NCBI RefSeq assembly: GCF_009930815.1 | Contig: NZ_CP022222.1 | Span: 4,134,501-4,198,500 of the forward strand | Origin: Bradyrhizobium sp. CCBAU 051011 | Lineage (GTDB): Bacteria; Pseudomonadota; Alphaproteobacteria; Rhizobiales; Xanthobacteraceae | DNA length: 64,000 nt | Direction: 5' to 3' | Shown: positions 1-7,792 of the stretch, one piece after another | Position numbering within the stretch: the first letter of the stretch is position 1 | Layout of the letters: every line of letters begins with the position of its first letter | Position numbers and translations under genes: made by a program | Notes under the pieces: model-generated | Told to the model about the DNA's origin: nothing | The model's database searches: none | Seen by the model: only the letters and a program-made list of their open reading frames with translations

Positions 1-121
1 CGGTGACGTAGGGCGCAATATCGGCCGCATCGGTCACCGCATATTTGTCGCCAACGATGGCGCGGAATTTTGCGATCAGCTCGGCGGGAAGCGGCGGCAC
101 GGAATTCTGGACGACATTCAT
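1..121 (-). CDS. FAD-linked oxidase, N-terminal fragment cut by the window edge
   Basis: Only the first 40 codons of this minus-strand gene are inside the window, starting at an ATG at 121. The peptide begins MNVVQNSVPPLPAELIAKF and continues with a GDKYAVTD stretch. This resembles the start of glycolate oxidase/D-lactate dehydrogenase-type FAD-binding oxidases (GlcD family), which open with a short helix before the PCMH-type FAD domain. The gene starts 28 bases after the stop of the Sua5/TsaC gene on the same strand, so the two may be co-transcribed. The rest of the protein is outside the window, so the family call rests on a short N-terminus. Confidence 0.55.
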   Translation of the reverse strand, partial: MNVVQNSVPPLPAELIAKFRAIVGDKYAVTDAADIAPYVT

Positions 122-149
122 TTTCTTTTTCTCTTTCATTCTCGCCCAT

Positions 150-1142
150 TCATTCTCGGCCGACTGCTGCGCGGCGCAGCCGGTCGTTAATGGCTTCGCC
201 CAATCCCTCGTCCGGGATGGGCATCACTGCGATGGTGCGCGCCCCCTTGGCGTCGAGCGCGCGAAGATGGCCGAACAGGTTGGCGGCGGCCTCGTCGAGA
301 TCGCCGCGCTCCGACAGATTCATCACGTGAGAGGCGGCGTCAATTCCCGAAATTGCTCCGAGCCCGAACGCGAGCAATGCTTCGCCGGGCTCGAGCCCGA
401 CCGCGTTCAGCCGGACACGCGCGCGCGGTGCGTAGTGCGAGGCCAGCATGCCCGGCGCCAGCGGCTGCCCGTTGTCGCTTTCGGCATCAGCCGGCGGCTG
501 CGCAAGGGCGCGGCCGAGCACGCGCTCAATCTCGGCGCGCGGCAGGCCGCCGGGTCGCAGCAGCATCGGCTCGCCAAAGCAGCCGACGATGGTCGATTCA
601 ACGCCGACCTCGACCGCGCCGCCGTCGACGATCAGGTCGATCCGCCCTGCGAGGTCGCTCTGCACATGGGCGGCCGCGGTCGGTGAGACGTGGCCCGAAA
701 TGTTCGCGGATGGCGCCACCACCGGGCCGCCGAACACGCGCAGAATGTCGCGTGCGATCCTGTGGGCAGGGATGCGGACCGCGACCGTATCAAGGCCCGC
801 GGTCGCGAGATCAGCGACCGCGCAATCTTCCGTCTTCGGCAGCACCAGCGTCAGCGGACCCGGCCAGAACGCTTCGGCCAGCGCCGCCGCCGCGGCGTCA
901 AAACGGGCGATCAGTCGCGCGGCGGTGATATCACCGACATGGGCGATCAGCGGGTTGAAGGCCGGCCGGCCCTTGGCCTGGTAGAGGCGGGCGATCGCGG
1001 CCGGATTGGTGGCGTCGGCGCCGAGGCCGTAGACGGTCTCGGTCGGGAACGCGACCAGCCCGCCTGCCGCCAGCGCGCGCGCGGCAGCCACCACGGCGGT
1101 CTCGCTGGCGGGCAAAATCTGGGTTTTCAGACCAACATTCAC
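150..1142 (-). CDS. tsaC: L-threonylcarbamoyladenylate synthase (Sua5/YrdC/TsaC family)
   Basis: This enzyme makes threonylcarbamoyl-AMP from threonine, bicarbonate and ATP, the first step of t6A37 modification of ANN-decoding tRNAs in the cytoplasm. The 330-residue product is the long Sua5 form. The YrdC domain fills roughly residues 10-200, with the KGRPAFNPL and SANISG signatures, and a C-terminal Sua5 domain follows the PGMLASHYAP linker. The frame stays open upstream to 1337, but that part is antisense of tRNA-Pro. I therefore chose the GTG at 1142, which has an AAGGA-like ribosome site about 11 bases upstream. It is a core gene in a normal setting. Confidence 0.9.
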   Translation of the reverse strand: MNVGLKTQILPASETAVVAAARALAAGGLVAFPTETVYGLGADATNPAAIARLYQAKGRPAFNPLIAHVGDITAARLIARFDAAAAALAEAFWPGPLTLVLPKTEDCAVADLATAGLDTVAVRIPAHRIARDILRVFGGPVVAPSANISGHVSPTAAAHVQSDLAGRIDLIVDGGAVEVGVESTIVGCFGEPMLLRPGGLPRAEIERVLGRALAQPPADAESDNGQPLAPGMLASHYAPRARVRLNAVGLEPGEALLAFGLGAISGIDAASHVMNLSERGDLDEAAANLFGHLRALDAKGARTIAVMPIPDEGLGEAINDRLRRAAVGRE

Positions 1143-1211
1143 TGTGATTAATTTCCTTAATTCGGCTGCTTGCGGTCGCCGAAACCCAAGGCTATAAGCC
1201 GCGTTCCAAGT

Positions 1212-1288
1212 CGGAGTGTGGCTCAGCCCGGTAGAGCACTGCGTTCGGGACGCAGGGGTCGCAGGTTCGAATCCTGCCACTCCGACCA
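1212..1288 (+). tRNA. tRNA-Pro (CGG anticodon)
   Basis: The sequence folds as a complete cloverleaf. The acceptor arms are CGGAGTG (1212-1218) and CACTCCG (1278-1284). The D arm is GGCTCAGCCCGGTAGAGC. The anticodon stem is CTGCG/CGCAG around the loop TTCGGGA, giving anticodon CGG. The T arm is GCAGG-TTCGAAT-CCTGC. The 3' ACCA end is encoded at 1285-1288. An integrase gene ends nine bases downstream, so the tRNA 3' end was probably used as an attachment site and stayed intact. Confidence 0.95.
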
Positions 1289-1296
1289 TGAAATTC

Positions 1297-2544
1297 TTAT
1301 GCTTTTCGTCTTTTTTCACGATAGGCAGCCAAGTCAACCCCGGGAATAACCCCAGATACGCTGTTCTCCTTTGGTTTCGATGTGATTGCGGTGGCCGCGT
1401 CGCGTAAGAACTCCGGATGGTGATGGCCGTAGGTGTCGAGCAGAACCTCGACGGACATGCCGAGGAACCCGGCCGCTTTCCAGGGATCAGCCCCGCGCTG
1501 CATCAGCCTCGTTGCAGCCGTGTGCCGCAAGGTGTGGGGCGTGACCTTTCCCTGCTCGGTGGATAGGCGCGCAAGCCTGACCGCACTCCGGGATCCGGTC
1601 TTCACGGATTTCACGGCCGCTCCATTGAACTCAACGAAGTGCGATATGATTGCATCCGTTCGAACCCAGCGCCGCATATGTGCGAGCAGGCGATCGGGTA
1701 ATGGCGCCGGTGGCTGGCGCTTCTTGGTGCCTGTCTGACCCTGTGCAAGCCGGTAGAAGATGCCGTGCTCCAGATCGACATATGATCGACCTTCATCGCG
1801 ATACGGCGACGCGGATGCGATGGCGCCGGCACGCGTGCCCGTGTAGAGGCCAATCAGGATGAAGCGTGCGATATGACGCAGCGGACGCCTATCCGTTTCT
1901 ATTTTCTGATTTTTCAAGGCGCCGCGATGTTGCGTCTGCACCTCGCGATATCGCCAGCAGGTCCACAAAAGAGCAGCCGCTTCGCTGCGGGTTAGCCATC
2001 GGTCGCGGCCGCGCCCTTTGGCCGGCAGCGCCACACGAACCAGGCCGCGGTGAAGGCCCTCGCGCGAATGGTGGTTTATCGCGGCGCGCAGATCTTCGAG
2101 ATCACGGCGGGCCCCACCTGGTCGACGGCGCGCCTTGACGTACTTTGCGCAGGTATGCGCATTCACTTCAACCAGCATCATGCCCCCAAAAAAATCGTTC
2201 AGGCGGCCAATGCGATCGGCAAATTCTGTGATGTCGGTTTGCTTGGCTTTGCGCTCGAGATAAATACCCTCGCGATGGGCGTGGTAGATTGCGAGCACGT
2301 CCGCGATATCGATATCCTCAATGTCGCGGGTCCGACGTGAAGGTCGATATTTTGAGACAATGTAGTTGGCTAGGGCGTCCTCAGCGGCCTTTGGCGGCTT
2401 TCTTTCAGCTTCGCCCGCAAAGATTCCTGTGGCAACTTCCCGGTCTCCGTCACGGATGGTCCAGACGGCGTTGGCAATGATGCGCCCGTTCTTTCGCTTC
2501 GCCTTTCGTTTGTAGAGCCTTGGGCCCTTACTGATACGCGGCAT
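1297..2544 (-). CDS. Tyrosine-type site-specific integrase
   Basis: This 415-residue protein would catalyse integration and excision of a genomic island. The C-terminal catalytic domain shows the expected residues: Arg238 in YTGTRAG, the H-x-x-R pair in [11 protein letters not shown] (His337, Arg340) and a nucleophilic Tyr372 in [10 protein letters not shown]. The N-terminal 150 residues are basic and probably form the core-binding domain. The gene points toward the 3' end of tRNA-Pro and stops nine bases from it, the classic layout of a tRNA-targeted integrase. An excisionase-like gene precedes and overlaps it. No second copy of the tRNA-Pro 3' end was seen by eye, so the far island boundary is not defined. 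The reading frame is intact. Confidence 0.9.
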   Translation of the reverse strand: MPRISKGPRLYKRKAKRKNGRIIANAVWTIRDGDREVATGIFAGEAERKPPKAAEDALANYIVSKYRPSRRTRDIEDIDIADVLAIYHAHREGIYLERKAKQTDITEFADRIGRLNDFFGGMMLVEVNAHTCAKYVKARRRPGGARRDLEDLRAAINHHSREGLHRGLVRVALPAKGRGRDRWLTRSEAAALLWTCWRYREVQTQHRGALKNQKIETDRRPLRHIARFILIGLYTGTRAGAIASASPYRDEGRSYVDLEHGIFYRLAQGQTGTKKRQPPAPLPDRLLAHMRRWVRTDAIISHFVEFNGAAVKSVKTGSRSAVRLARLSTEQGKVTPHTLRHTAATRLMQRGADPWKAAGFLGMSVEVLLDTYGHHHPEFLRDAATAITSKPKENSVSGVIPGVDLAAYREKRRKA

Positions 2545-2747
2545 AGTTCCCTCATGCGCTCAATATGTGCCAGCGTCGTAAAATCCTTGCCCGCGATGCG
2601 CTCGATGACAAGTCGACCGCGCAATGCTTCTTTGCGAAGCCCGGAGCTGGTCATCGATCCGTCGGGAAACGCCAACGCAGCTGCTGTCGACAGTCGAATG
2701 GGATCGTCGGGCTTGACGTCGGTTCGGCGTGTTGACGATGCACTCAT
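2370..2747 (-). CDS. Excisionase-like small DNA-binding protein
   Basis: The 125-residue product contains RLSTAAALAFPDG, then GLRKEALRGRLVIERI and a GKDFTTLAHIERM stretch. This pattern is typical of small MerR/Xis-like winged-helix proteins encoded directly upstream of integrases in Bradyrhizobium islands. It would bind the att region and set the direction of recombination. The ATG at 2747 was chosen because residues upstream do not fit the family. The last ~58 codons overlap the integrase start (2544) in another frame, so the C-terminal tail is low-complexity and may not be under selection. Assignment is by sequence style and position. Confidence 0.6.
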   Translation of the reverse strand: MSASSTRRTDVKPDDPIRLSTAAALAFPDGSMTSSGLRKEALRGRLVIERIAGKDFTTLAHIERMRELCRVSVRAQGSTNERRSERTGASLPTPSGPSVTETGKLPQESLRAKLKESRQRPLRTP

Positions 2748-3024
2748 TGTAGCACGTTCGCGGGATGTACGCTGCGCGCACGATTGCGCACCTTTGCGAT
2801 GGTGATCCTCGCGATGACGAATGAAAACGATATTTTCGCTGCATGCTAATAACCCGCATCGAGTGCCCGCGTGTTTCCTCTGGTCCGCTCGTAGACAAAC
2901 GTAAATCAACCTGACGCTGCGTAGTAGAAAAACCTGCGCGTTTCGCCGAACGGATTCGACATGACGAACAGCAATTTAATCCTATGGCGCGCGACGATAT
3001 GTGAATTGCGGCGCACTGGCCGCG

Positions 3025-3071
3025 TCAGGTTCATAACCTGAAGGCCATAGGTTCAAATCCTATCCCTCCAC
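3025..3071 (+). tRNA. 3' half of a tRNA-Met-like gene (CAT loop), attachment-site relic
   Basis: The anticodon arm (TCAGG, loop TTCATAA, CCTGA), variable loop and T arm (ATAGG, TTCAAAT, CCTAT) fold well, followed by CCCTCCA. The matching 5' acceptor strand and D arm are absent upstream, so this is a 3' fragment and not a working tRNA. Fragments of this kind arise when an island recombines at a tRNA 3' end. A terminator follows 16 bases later. Confidence 0.7.
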
Positions 3072-3086
3072 GCAACCGGTTATCAG

Positions 3087-3120
3087 GCCCTTGAGAACAC
3101 ATCGTTTTCGAGGGCTTTTT
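3087..3120 (+). terminator. Rho-independent terminator after the tRNA-Met fragment
   Basis: GCCCTTGAGAAC (3087-3098) pairs with GTTTTCGAGGGC (3104-3115) in a 12-base-pair stem with two G-T pairs. The loop is five bases, and a run of five T follows. It is probably the original terminator of the tRNA whose 3' half remains next to it. Confidence 0.8.
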
Positions 3121-3339
3121 GCTACTCTGAACTTGGCCGGAAATTTCGCTCGTGGAAGCGGCGATAGGAAAGTGGCAGCGTAAATTCGGCGACGGCGGAC
3201 GGGGCGCGATGACTCAATTGTGATCACAGCTCGATAGCTAGCGCCCCAATCACGTCAGATCAGATCTCGGCTCGAGTAGACGTCCACGATCTTTGCTGGC
3301 CGGTCACGCTGCCTCACCGATAAATTACGAATCTGGGGG

Positions 3340-3368
3340 ACGGGAGTTCGAATCTCTTCGGCGCGCCA
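3340..3368 (+). tRNA. T-arm and 3' acceptor fragment of a tRNA-like gene
   Basis: GGGAG-TTCGAAT-CTCTT has the length and conserved loop of a T arm and is followed by CGGCGCGCCA, which resembles an acceptor 3' strand with CCA. No D or anticodon arm precedes it. It is the second tRNA 3' fragment within 350 bases, and I read it as another integration scar. The tRNA identity cannot be told from this piece. Confidence 0.45.
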
Positions 3369-3551
3369 AACTACGAAATTCCACGACATTCTTCGATATC
3401 GCACGATGCAGCTCCGGTCTGGTAGGGATTCGTTGCAATGTTCGGTGCAGCGGATAGGGCCCTGTACAACACGGCTAGGAACAAAGCCCTATCCTCTGTA
3501 TTCATTCCGGAGCAGGGTCTAGCGAGCGGCGTGAACGCGACGCTATTATTT

Positions 3552-3876
3552 CGAGCCGCACCCTCGGCGAGACCGGCGAGGAAGAATACGGCATCCAGTA
3601 TGCGGCGCCATCCAAGCATCTGATCCGCGATGCCCGCTGCAACAACCAGTCGCAGAACCACCTCTACAAGCTTTTGCATCGCGGCTACACCGGAAGATCA
3701 ATTCCGGCGAAAGCGCGCGAGGCGTCGCCGCCTGTCCCTACGATTTTTATTCGAAATTGATCGCCGATCCGGAAGGCAAGCGCGAAATGGTCGAGGCGCT
3801 GACGCGCTCCACCGCCGGCACCGAGGAATGCCCGATCGACGGCATCCCGAACGAGCTGACGGGTAGCAATTACTAG
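3552..3876 (+). pseudogene. C-terminal remnant of an aliphatic amidase/formamidase (AmiE/AmiF)
   Basis: The translation [16 protein letters not shown] followed by [19 protein letters not shown] and RGYTG matches the C-terminal region of nitrilase-superfamily aliphatic amidases and formamidases. These enzymes hydrolyse short amides to ammonia and acid. After GYTG the frame shifts, and the match resumes with [17 protein letters not shown] and [11 protein letters not shown], ending at a TAG at 3874-3876. The N-terminal two thirds, including the catalytic Glu-Lys-Cys residues, are missing. It lies next to tRNA fragments, so it was probably cut by island insertion. The product cannot be active. 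Confidence 0.75.
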
Positions 3877-4134
3877 AGCCACCGCGCCATCCACCGGCTT
3901 AGTTCAGCCTCTGGGGCAGGCCAAGGCAACCAGCTTGCTCTGGACCTGACGTCAAGCGAGGACGCTGCGACAAACGTGTTCGGAATTCGCCCTGAGCATC
4001 CTGGCCGCAGGATCACGCGCGCCCAGGCGGCGCCGGGGGGCCTTCCTATCCTTGCCGACTCCTTGGCGCAAGATTTGCTTAACTTGCATCGATGGAGGCG
4101 TTTTTTGGCAGGCAAGCTGGCAAATACCTGGAAG
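3877..4134. other. Intergenic, no gene seen
   Basis: Nothing convincing is coded between the amidase remnant and the regulator. The regulator frame is open back to 3976, but those codons do not resemble the family. Confidence 0.5.
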
Positions 4135-4911
4135 ATGCAAGCCAGCCTCGGCTGGGCTGACCAAGCTCGTTTTGGCGCCATGCTGATGCCCGACGAGAAG
4201 GCGCGGGGAGACGGCCCGGCGCCACTCTTCCAAGGTCTTTCCGAGGCGGAAATCCAGCAGGTCGTCAGCGCCAGCAAGCGCAAGGTCTACTACCGCGGTG
4301 CGCAGGTCTTCAGTCAGGGCAGCCCGCAGGACGGCATCTATCTGGTCGAGAGCGGGCGCATTCGCGTCTTCTACATCGGCCCTTCTGGACGCGAGATCAC
4401 GTTGGCCTATTGGCATCCCGGCAATTTCGTCGGGGGTCCCGACGTGTTCAATCGAGGAATTCACGTCTGGTCAGGCGCGGCTGCGATCAACAGTTCCGTC
4501 CTGCATCTGCCCGGAGACGTGTTGCGCCAGATGGTCCTGAAAATCCCTGCGTTGGCGCTGGGCATCATCGAAGGTCTCAGCTTCAAGGGACGCTGTTATT
4601 CCTCGCTGGCGCAGATGCTCGGCACGCGCTCGCCAACGGAGCGGCTCGCCCATCTGCTGCTGCACTTGATGGATCTTTACGGCGTGAAGGAGCGTAGCGG
4701 CACATTGATCGCAGCCTCATTCACCCATGCCGATCTTGCAAACATGGTAGGCGTAACCCGCCAATGGGTGACCACCACGATCAAGCGCCTAACCGAGATG
4801 GGCGCGCTAGATGCACACGGGACCAATATCCTGATCAAGGATACCGCGCCGCTGGCAAAGATGCGCGACGGCAAGGCAGCCAAGGGTGGTCTTCAGGACG
4901 ACGCAGACTGA
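4135..4911 (+). CDS. Crp/Fnr-family transcriptional regulator
   Basis: The product (258 residues from the ATG at 4135) has a cyclic-nucleotide-binding-like beta-barrel at roughly residues 20-130. The stretch QDGIYLVESGRIRVFYIGP contains the usual turn. A C-terminal winged helix lies around 170-235, with the recognition segment HADLANMVGVTRQWVTTTIK. No Cys cluster of the Fnr type is visible, so an Fe-S oxygen sensor is unlikely. The start is uncertain: the frame opens at 3976, and further ATGs lie at 4180 and 4186. The gene points at the sulfate-ester ABC operon 400 bases downstream, which makes it a candidate regulator of that module, but no binding site was identified. Confidence 0.8.
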   Translation: MQASLGWADQARFGAMLMPDEKARGDGPAPLFQGLSEAEIQQVVSASKRKVYYRGAQVFSQGSPQDGIYLVESGRIRVFYIGPSGREITLAYWHPGNFVGGPDVFNRGIHVWSGAAAINSSVLHLPGDVLRQMVLKIPALALGIIEGLSFKGRCYSSLAQMLGTRSPTERLAHLLLHLMDLYGVKERSGTLIAASFTHADLANMVGVTRQWVTTTIKRLTEMGALDAHGTNILIKDTAPLAKMRDGKAAKGGLQDDAD

Positions 4912-5317
4912 CAACTGGCAACCTCTCGCTTGACTTAATGCGGCGAGCCGCTCCGAGGCGCGTCATGTCGCCCAATATTTCATCAGCAGCTCCCTCGTCT
5001 CTGGCTATTTCCTGAGCAGGCGGACTTTTTCGGCAAGGATTTGCGTGCTGCCGCCGTTCCTTGTTTTAAGAACTGCTTTCCAAGCCCAGAACTCACGTCA
5101 AGCACGACAATTCGGTCGTCTTGAGGGGTTTCGCGAGTGGGCTTCATCGCCGCCGTTTCTTCCTTCGTTAATTCGGTGCGTCGCATGCGGCGGACGGGGA
5201 CAACCTGTCGCGCAAGCAGGGTACAAGCTGGCTTGGCCCTTGCACCCCCGATAGCGCCGAGCGCAGCCCAACGGCGGGCTGCCATCAAAATCCGCGGCAA
5301 ATTAAGGGGTTAACGTG
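4912..5317. other. Intergenic region upstream of the sulfate-ester operon
   Basis: No gene is supported in these ~400 bases. They must contain the promoter of the ABC/sulfatase operon, but I could not pick a convincing -35/-10 pair or a symmetrical Crp/Fnr-type site by eye. An AAGGGG ribosome site precedes the next gene at 5303-5308. Confidence 0.4.
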
Positions 5318-6754
5318 ATGAACATCGCCACACTCGTGTCTTGCGGTTCAAAGGTCGCCCCCTGGTGCGTGGCGGTGGCACTTGTGCTCCCTTCCGGGGA
5401 TTCGCGCGCGCAGGTGTTGGAGATCGGCATCGGCACGCAGAACACGACGACAAATACGGTGACAGGCGGCGTCGTTATCAAGGAGCTTGGTCTTCTCGAG
5501 AAGAACCTGCCGAAGACCGGAAAGTACAAAGATTTCCAATACAAACTCAACTGGCAGAACGCGACGTCGGGTCCGCCGATTACCAACGGCATGATGGCCA
5601 ACAACATCCAGATCGGGATGATGGGTGACTACCCGCTGATGGTGAACGGCGCCACCGGCCAGGCCACCAACAATCCGACCCAGCTCATCGCCATCATCGC
5701 CTACAACGCCGTCGGCGGCGGCAATGGCATCGTGGTCCACAAGGACTCGCCGTTCTATGAGCTCGCCGACCTCAAGGGCAAGAACGTCTCGGTGCCGTTC
5801 GGCTCCGCCGCGCACGGCATGATGCTGACGTCGCTGCAGAAGAAGGGGCTGCCGCCGGATTTCTGGAGCCTCGTCTCGCAGTCGCCGGAAGTCGGCACCA
5901 CCAATCTGCAGGAAAAGCGCATCGACGCCCATGGCGACTTCGTGCCCTTCGCCGAGCTGCTGCCATTTAAGGGCTTCGCCCGCAAGATCTATGACGGTGC
6001 CGAGACCAAGGTGCCAACCTTCCATGGCGTCACCGTGCGTAAGGACTTTGCGGAAAAATATCCGGAGATCGTGATCGCCTACCTGAAGTCGCTGATCGAG
6101 GCCAACGAGTGGATGCGCAAGAATCCGAAGCTCGCCGCCGAGAGGATCGAGGAATGGACCAAGATCAACAAGGAAGTGGTCTATATCTTTCTCGGCCCGG
6201 GCGGCGTGCATACGCTGGACCCCACCATCAAGAAGCTGCAGATCGAATCCGCAGGCGGCAGTTATGCGATCCTGCAGAAACTCAACATGATCAAGCCGCT
6301 CGATATGGGCGCATGGATCAACGACAGCTACATCCGTCAGACTTACAAGGAGCTCGGGCTCGACTACGACAAGCAGCTCGCGGCCTTCGATACCTACAAC
6401 GTCACCGGTACCGATCCCGTCTGCAACGCGCCGGTCAACGATCCAAAGCTGGTCGGCGAAGTCTGGATCCAGGGCGGCGACATCGTCCCCTTCAGCTCGC
6501 CGGTTTGCACACTGCTCGGCGTCAAGAAATACACCGGCGAAGGCAAGAAGCTCAACGCGGTTTACCTGGTCGACCATGAACTCGGGATCAAGGTGTTCGC
6601 CGACGCCGCCTTCTACGCCATCAAGCCTGATGCCAAGAAGCCGGAGGTGGTGCCGTTCCTGCTCAAGAAGGATGCCGAGGCCCATGCTGCGAAGAATGGC
6701 GGCAAGCTTGCCACCTACGCCGAAGCCTTGAGCGCGATCAACGTCGGACAATAG
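5318..6754 (+). CDS. NMT1/TauT-type ABC substrate-binding protein with C-terminal NosL-like domain
   Basis: This is a periplasmic binding protein of the nitrate/sulfonate/sulfate-ester class. A hydrophobic signal peptide ends near residue 31 (DSRAQ). The binding lobes run to about residue 360, with GNGIVVHKDSPFYELADLKG and VSVPFGSAAHGMML as family landmarks. The last ~105 residues are extra. They read DPVCNAPV, then WIQGGDIVPFSSPVC, LNAVYLVDHELGIKVFADAA and PFLLKKDAEAHAAKNGGKL, which is the pattern of NosL, the Cu(I)-binding accessory lipoprotein of nitrous oxide reductase. At 478 residues it is well above the usual ~330. The ATG at 5318 was chosen over the adjacent GTG because AAGGGG lies at good spacing. 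Next to permease, ATPase, sulfatase and FGE genes, a sulfate-ester ligand is likely. Confidence 0.85.
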   Translation: MNIATLVSCGSKVAPWCVAVALVLPSGDSRAQVLEIGIGTQNTTTNTVTGGVVIKELGLLEKNLPKTGKYKDFQYKLNWQNATSGPPITNGMMANNIQIGMMGDYPLMVNGATGQATNNPTQLIAIIAYNAVGGGNGIVVHKDSPFYELADLKGKNVSVPFGSAAHGMMLTSLQKKGLPPDFWSLVSQSPEVGTTNLQEKRIDAHGDFVPFAELLPFKGFARKIYDGAETKVPTFHGVTVRKDFAEKYPEIVIAYLKSLIEANEWMRKNPKLAAERIEEWTKINKEVVYIFLGPGGVHTLDPTIKKLQIESAGGSYAILQKLNMIKPLDMGAWINDSYIRQTYKELGLDYDKQLAAFDTYNVTGTDPVCNAPVNDPKLVGEVWIQGGDIVPFSSPVCTLLGVKKYTGEGKKLNAVYLVDHELGIKVFADAAFYAIKPDAKKPEVVPFLLKKDAEAHAAKNGGKLATYAEALSAINVGQ

Positions 6755-6763
6755 GGGGCGGCG

Positions 6764-7792
6764 ATGGGCAGCATGGCGCGAGCGAAAGTTGCGGCAATCC
6801 CGATCCTCAATGGGCAAATCGATCCGGAGCGGGTCGTCGAGAGCATGATGACGTCAAAACCAGAAACCCCGGTGCCCGCACCGTCGGCCACCGAGGCATC
6901 TGGGCAGCCGAGCCCGGCCGTGGCAGCGGAGCCGGCGGCGACCGAGCCCGAGGTGGTGCCGACAACCTCCCTGCGCGATATCGCGAACGCCGTGCTCAGG
7001 CAGATCACGCGCGACCGACTCATCACGGCGGCCCTCGGCTGCATCTCGATCGGTGCGCTGTTCCTGGTCTGGTATCTCGGAACGAAGTACCGGTTCGAGT
7101 TCTACATCCGCTTCAAGAACGTTCCGACGCCGGCGGAAGTGTTTAACCAGTTGACCCAGGTCGGCCTGTCGAACAAGTACCTCGTCAACATCGCGATCTC
7201 CGTGCGCCGCATCCTGACCGGCTTCTTCATTGCGATCGCCATCGGCGTGCCGCTCGGCCTCCTGATCGGCAAATATCAGCGCGTGCGCGATTTCTTCATG
7301 CCGTGCGTCGAGATCCTGCGGCCGATCCCCGCGATCGCCTGGGTGCCGATGTCGATCATGCTGTGGCCGAACAACGAGGCCGCGATCGTCTACATCACCT
7401 TCATCGGCGCGTTCTTCCCGATCCTGCTCAACACCATCCACGGCGTGCATTCGCTCGACGGCGTGCTGGTCCGTGCAGGCAAATGCCTCGGCGCCAATGA
7501 GGCGCAATTGTTCTGGAACGTGATCCTGCCGGGCTCGCTGCCGCACATCTTTACAGGCCTTGCCGTCGGCATGGGCGTCGCATGGGTATCGCTGATCGCC
7601 GCCGAGATGATCTCGGGCCAGTTCGGCGTCGGTTACTTCACCTGGGAGGCGTACTCGCTGGTGGATTATCCCGCGATCATGCTCGGCATGATCACGATCG
7701 GCGTGCTGGGACTCGCCTGCAGCGGCGTCATCCGCATGGTCGGCGCCTTGTTGATGCCGTGGCTCGCCTTCGCACCGGGAGGGAAGCGATGA
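6764..7792 (+). CDS. ABC transporter permease (SsuC/TauC/AtsB type)
   Basis: This 342-residue inner-membrane protein is the translocation subunit for the binding protein encoded 9 bases upstream. The first ~70 residues are a Pro/Ala/Glu-rich cytoplasmic tail, longer than usual. About six membrane segments follow, from LITAALGCISIGALFLVW to the C-terminus. The EAA loop that docks the ATPase is visible as VRAGKCLGANEAQLFWNVI followed by LPGSLPHIF. A GGGGG-containing ribosome site precedes the ATG. The stop overlaps the ATPase start (ATGA), indicating translational coupling. The family is that of nitrate, sulfonate and taurine importers. The sulfatase neighbour suggests organic sulfate esters as cargo. 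Confidence 0.88.
   Translation: MGSMARAKVAAIPILNGQIDPERVVESMMTSKPETPVPAPSATEASGQPSPAVAAEPAATEPEVVPTTSLRDIANAVLRQITRDRLITAALGCISIGALFLVWYLGTKYRFEFYIRFKNVPTPAEVFNQLTQVGLSNKYLVNIAISVRRILTGFFIAIAIGVPLGLLIGKYQRVRDFFMPCVEILRPIPAIAWVPMSIMLWPNNEAAIVYITFIGAFFPILLNTIHGVHSLDGVLVRAGKCLGANEAQLFWNVILPGSLPHIFTGLAVGMGVAWVSLIAAEMISGQFGVGYFTWEAYSLVDYPAIMLGMITIGVLGLACSGVIRMVGALLMPWLAFAPGGKR

Noticed and set aside
1143..1337. N-terminal extension of the Sua5/TsaC frame
   Set aside because: These codons are antisense of tRNA-Pro and read as the familiar [12 protein letters not shown] pseudo-peptide; the GTG at 1142 fits the family start.
5348..6817. 489-codon open frame on the minus strand
   Set aside because: It is a shadow of the binding-protein gene caused by high G+C codon positions; its Asp/His/Arg/Leu-rich composition is not protein-like.
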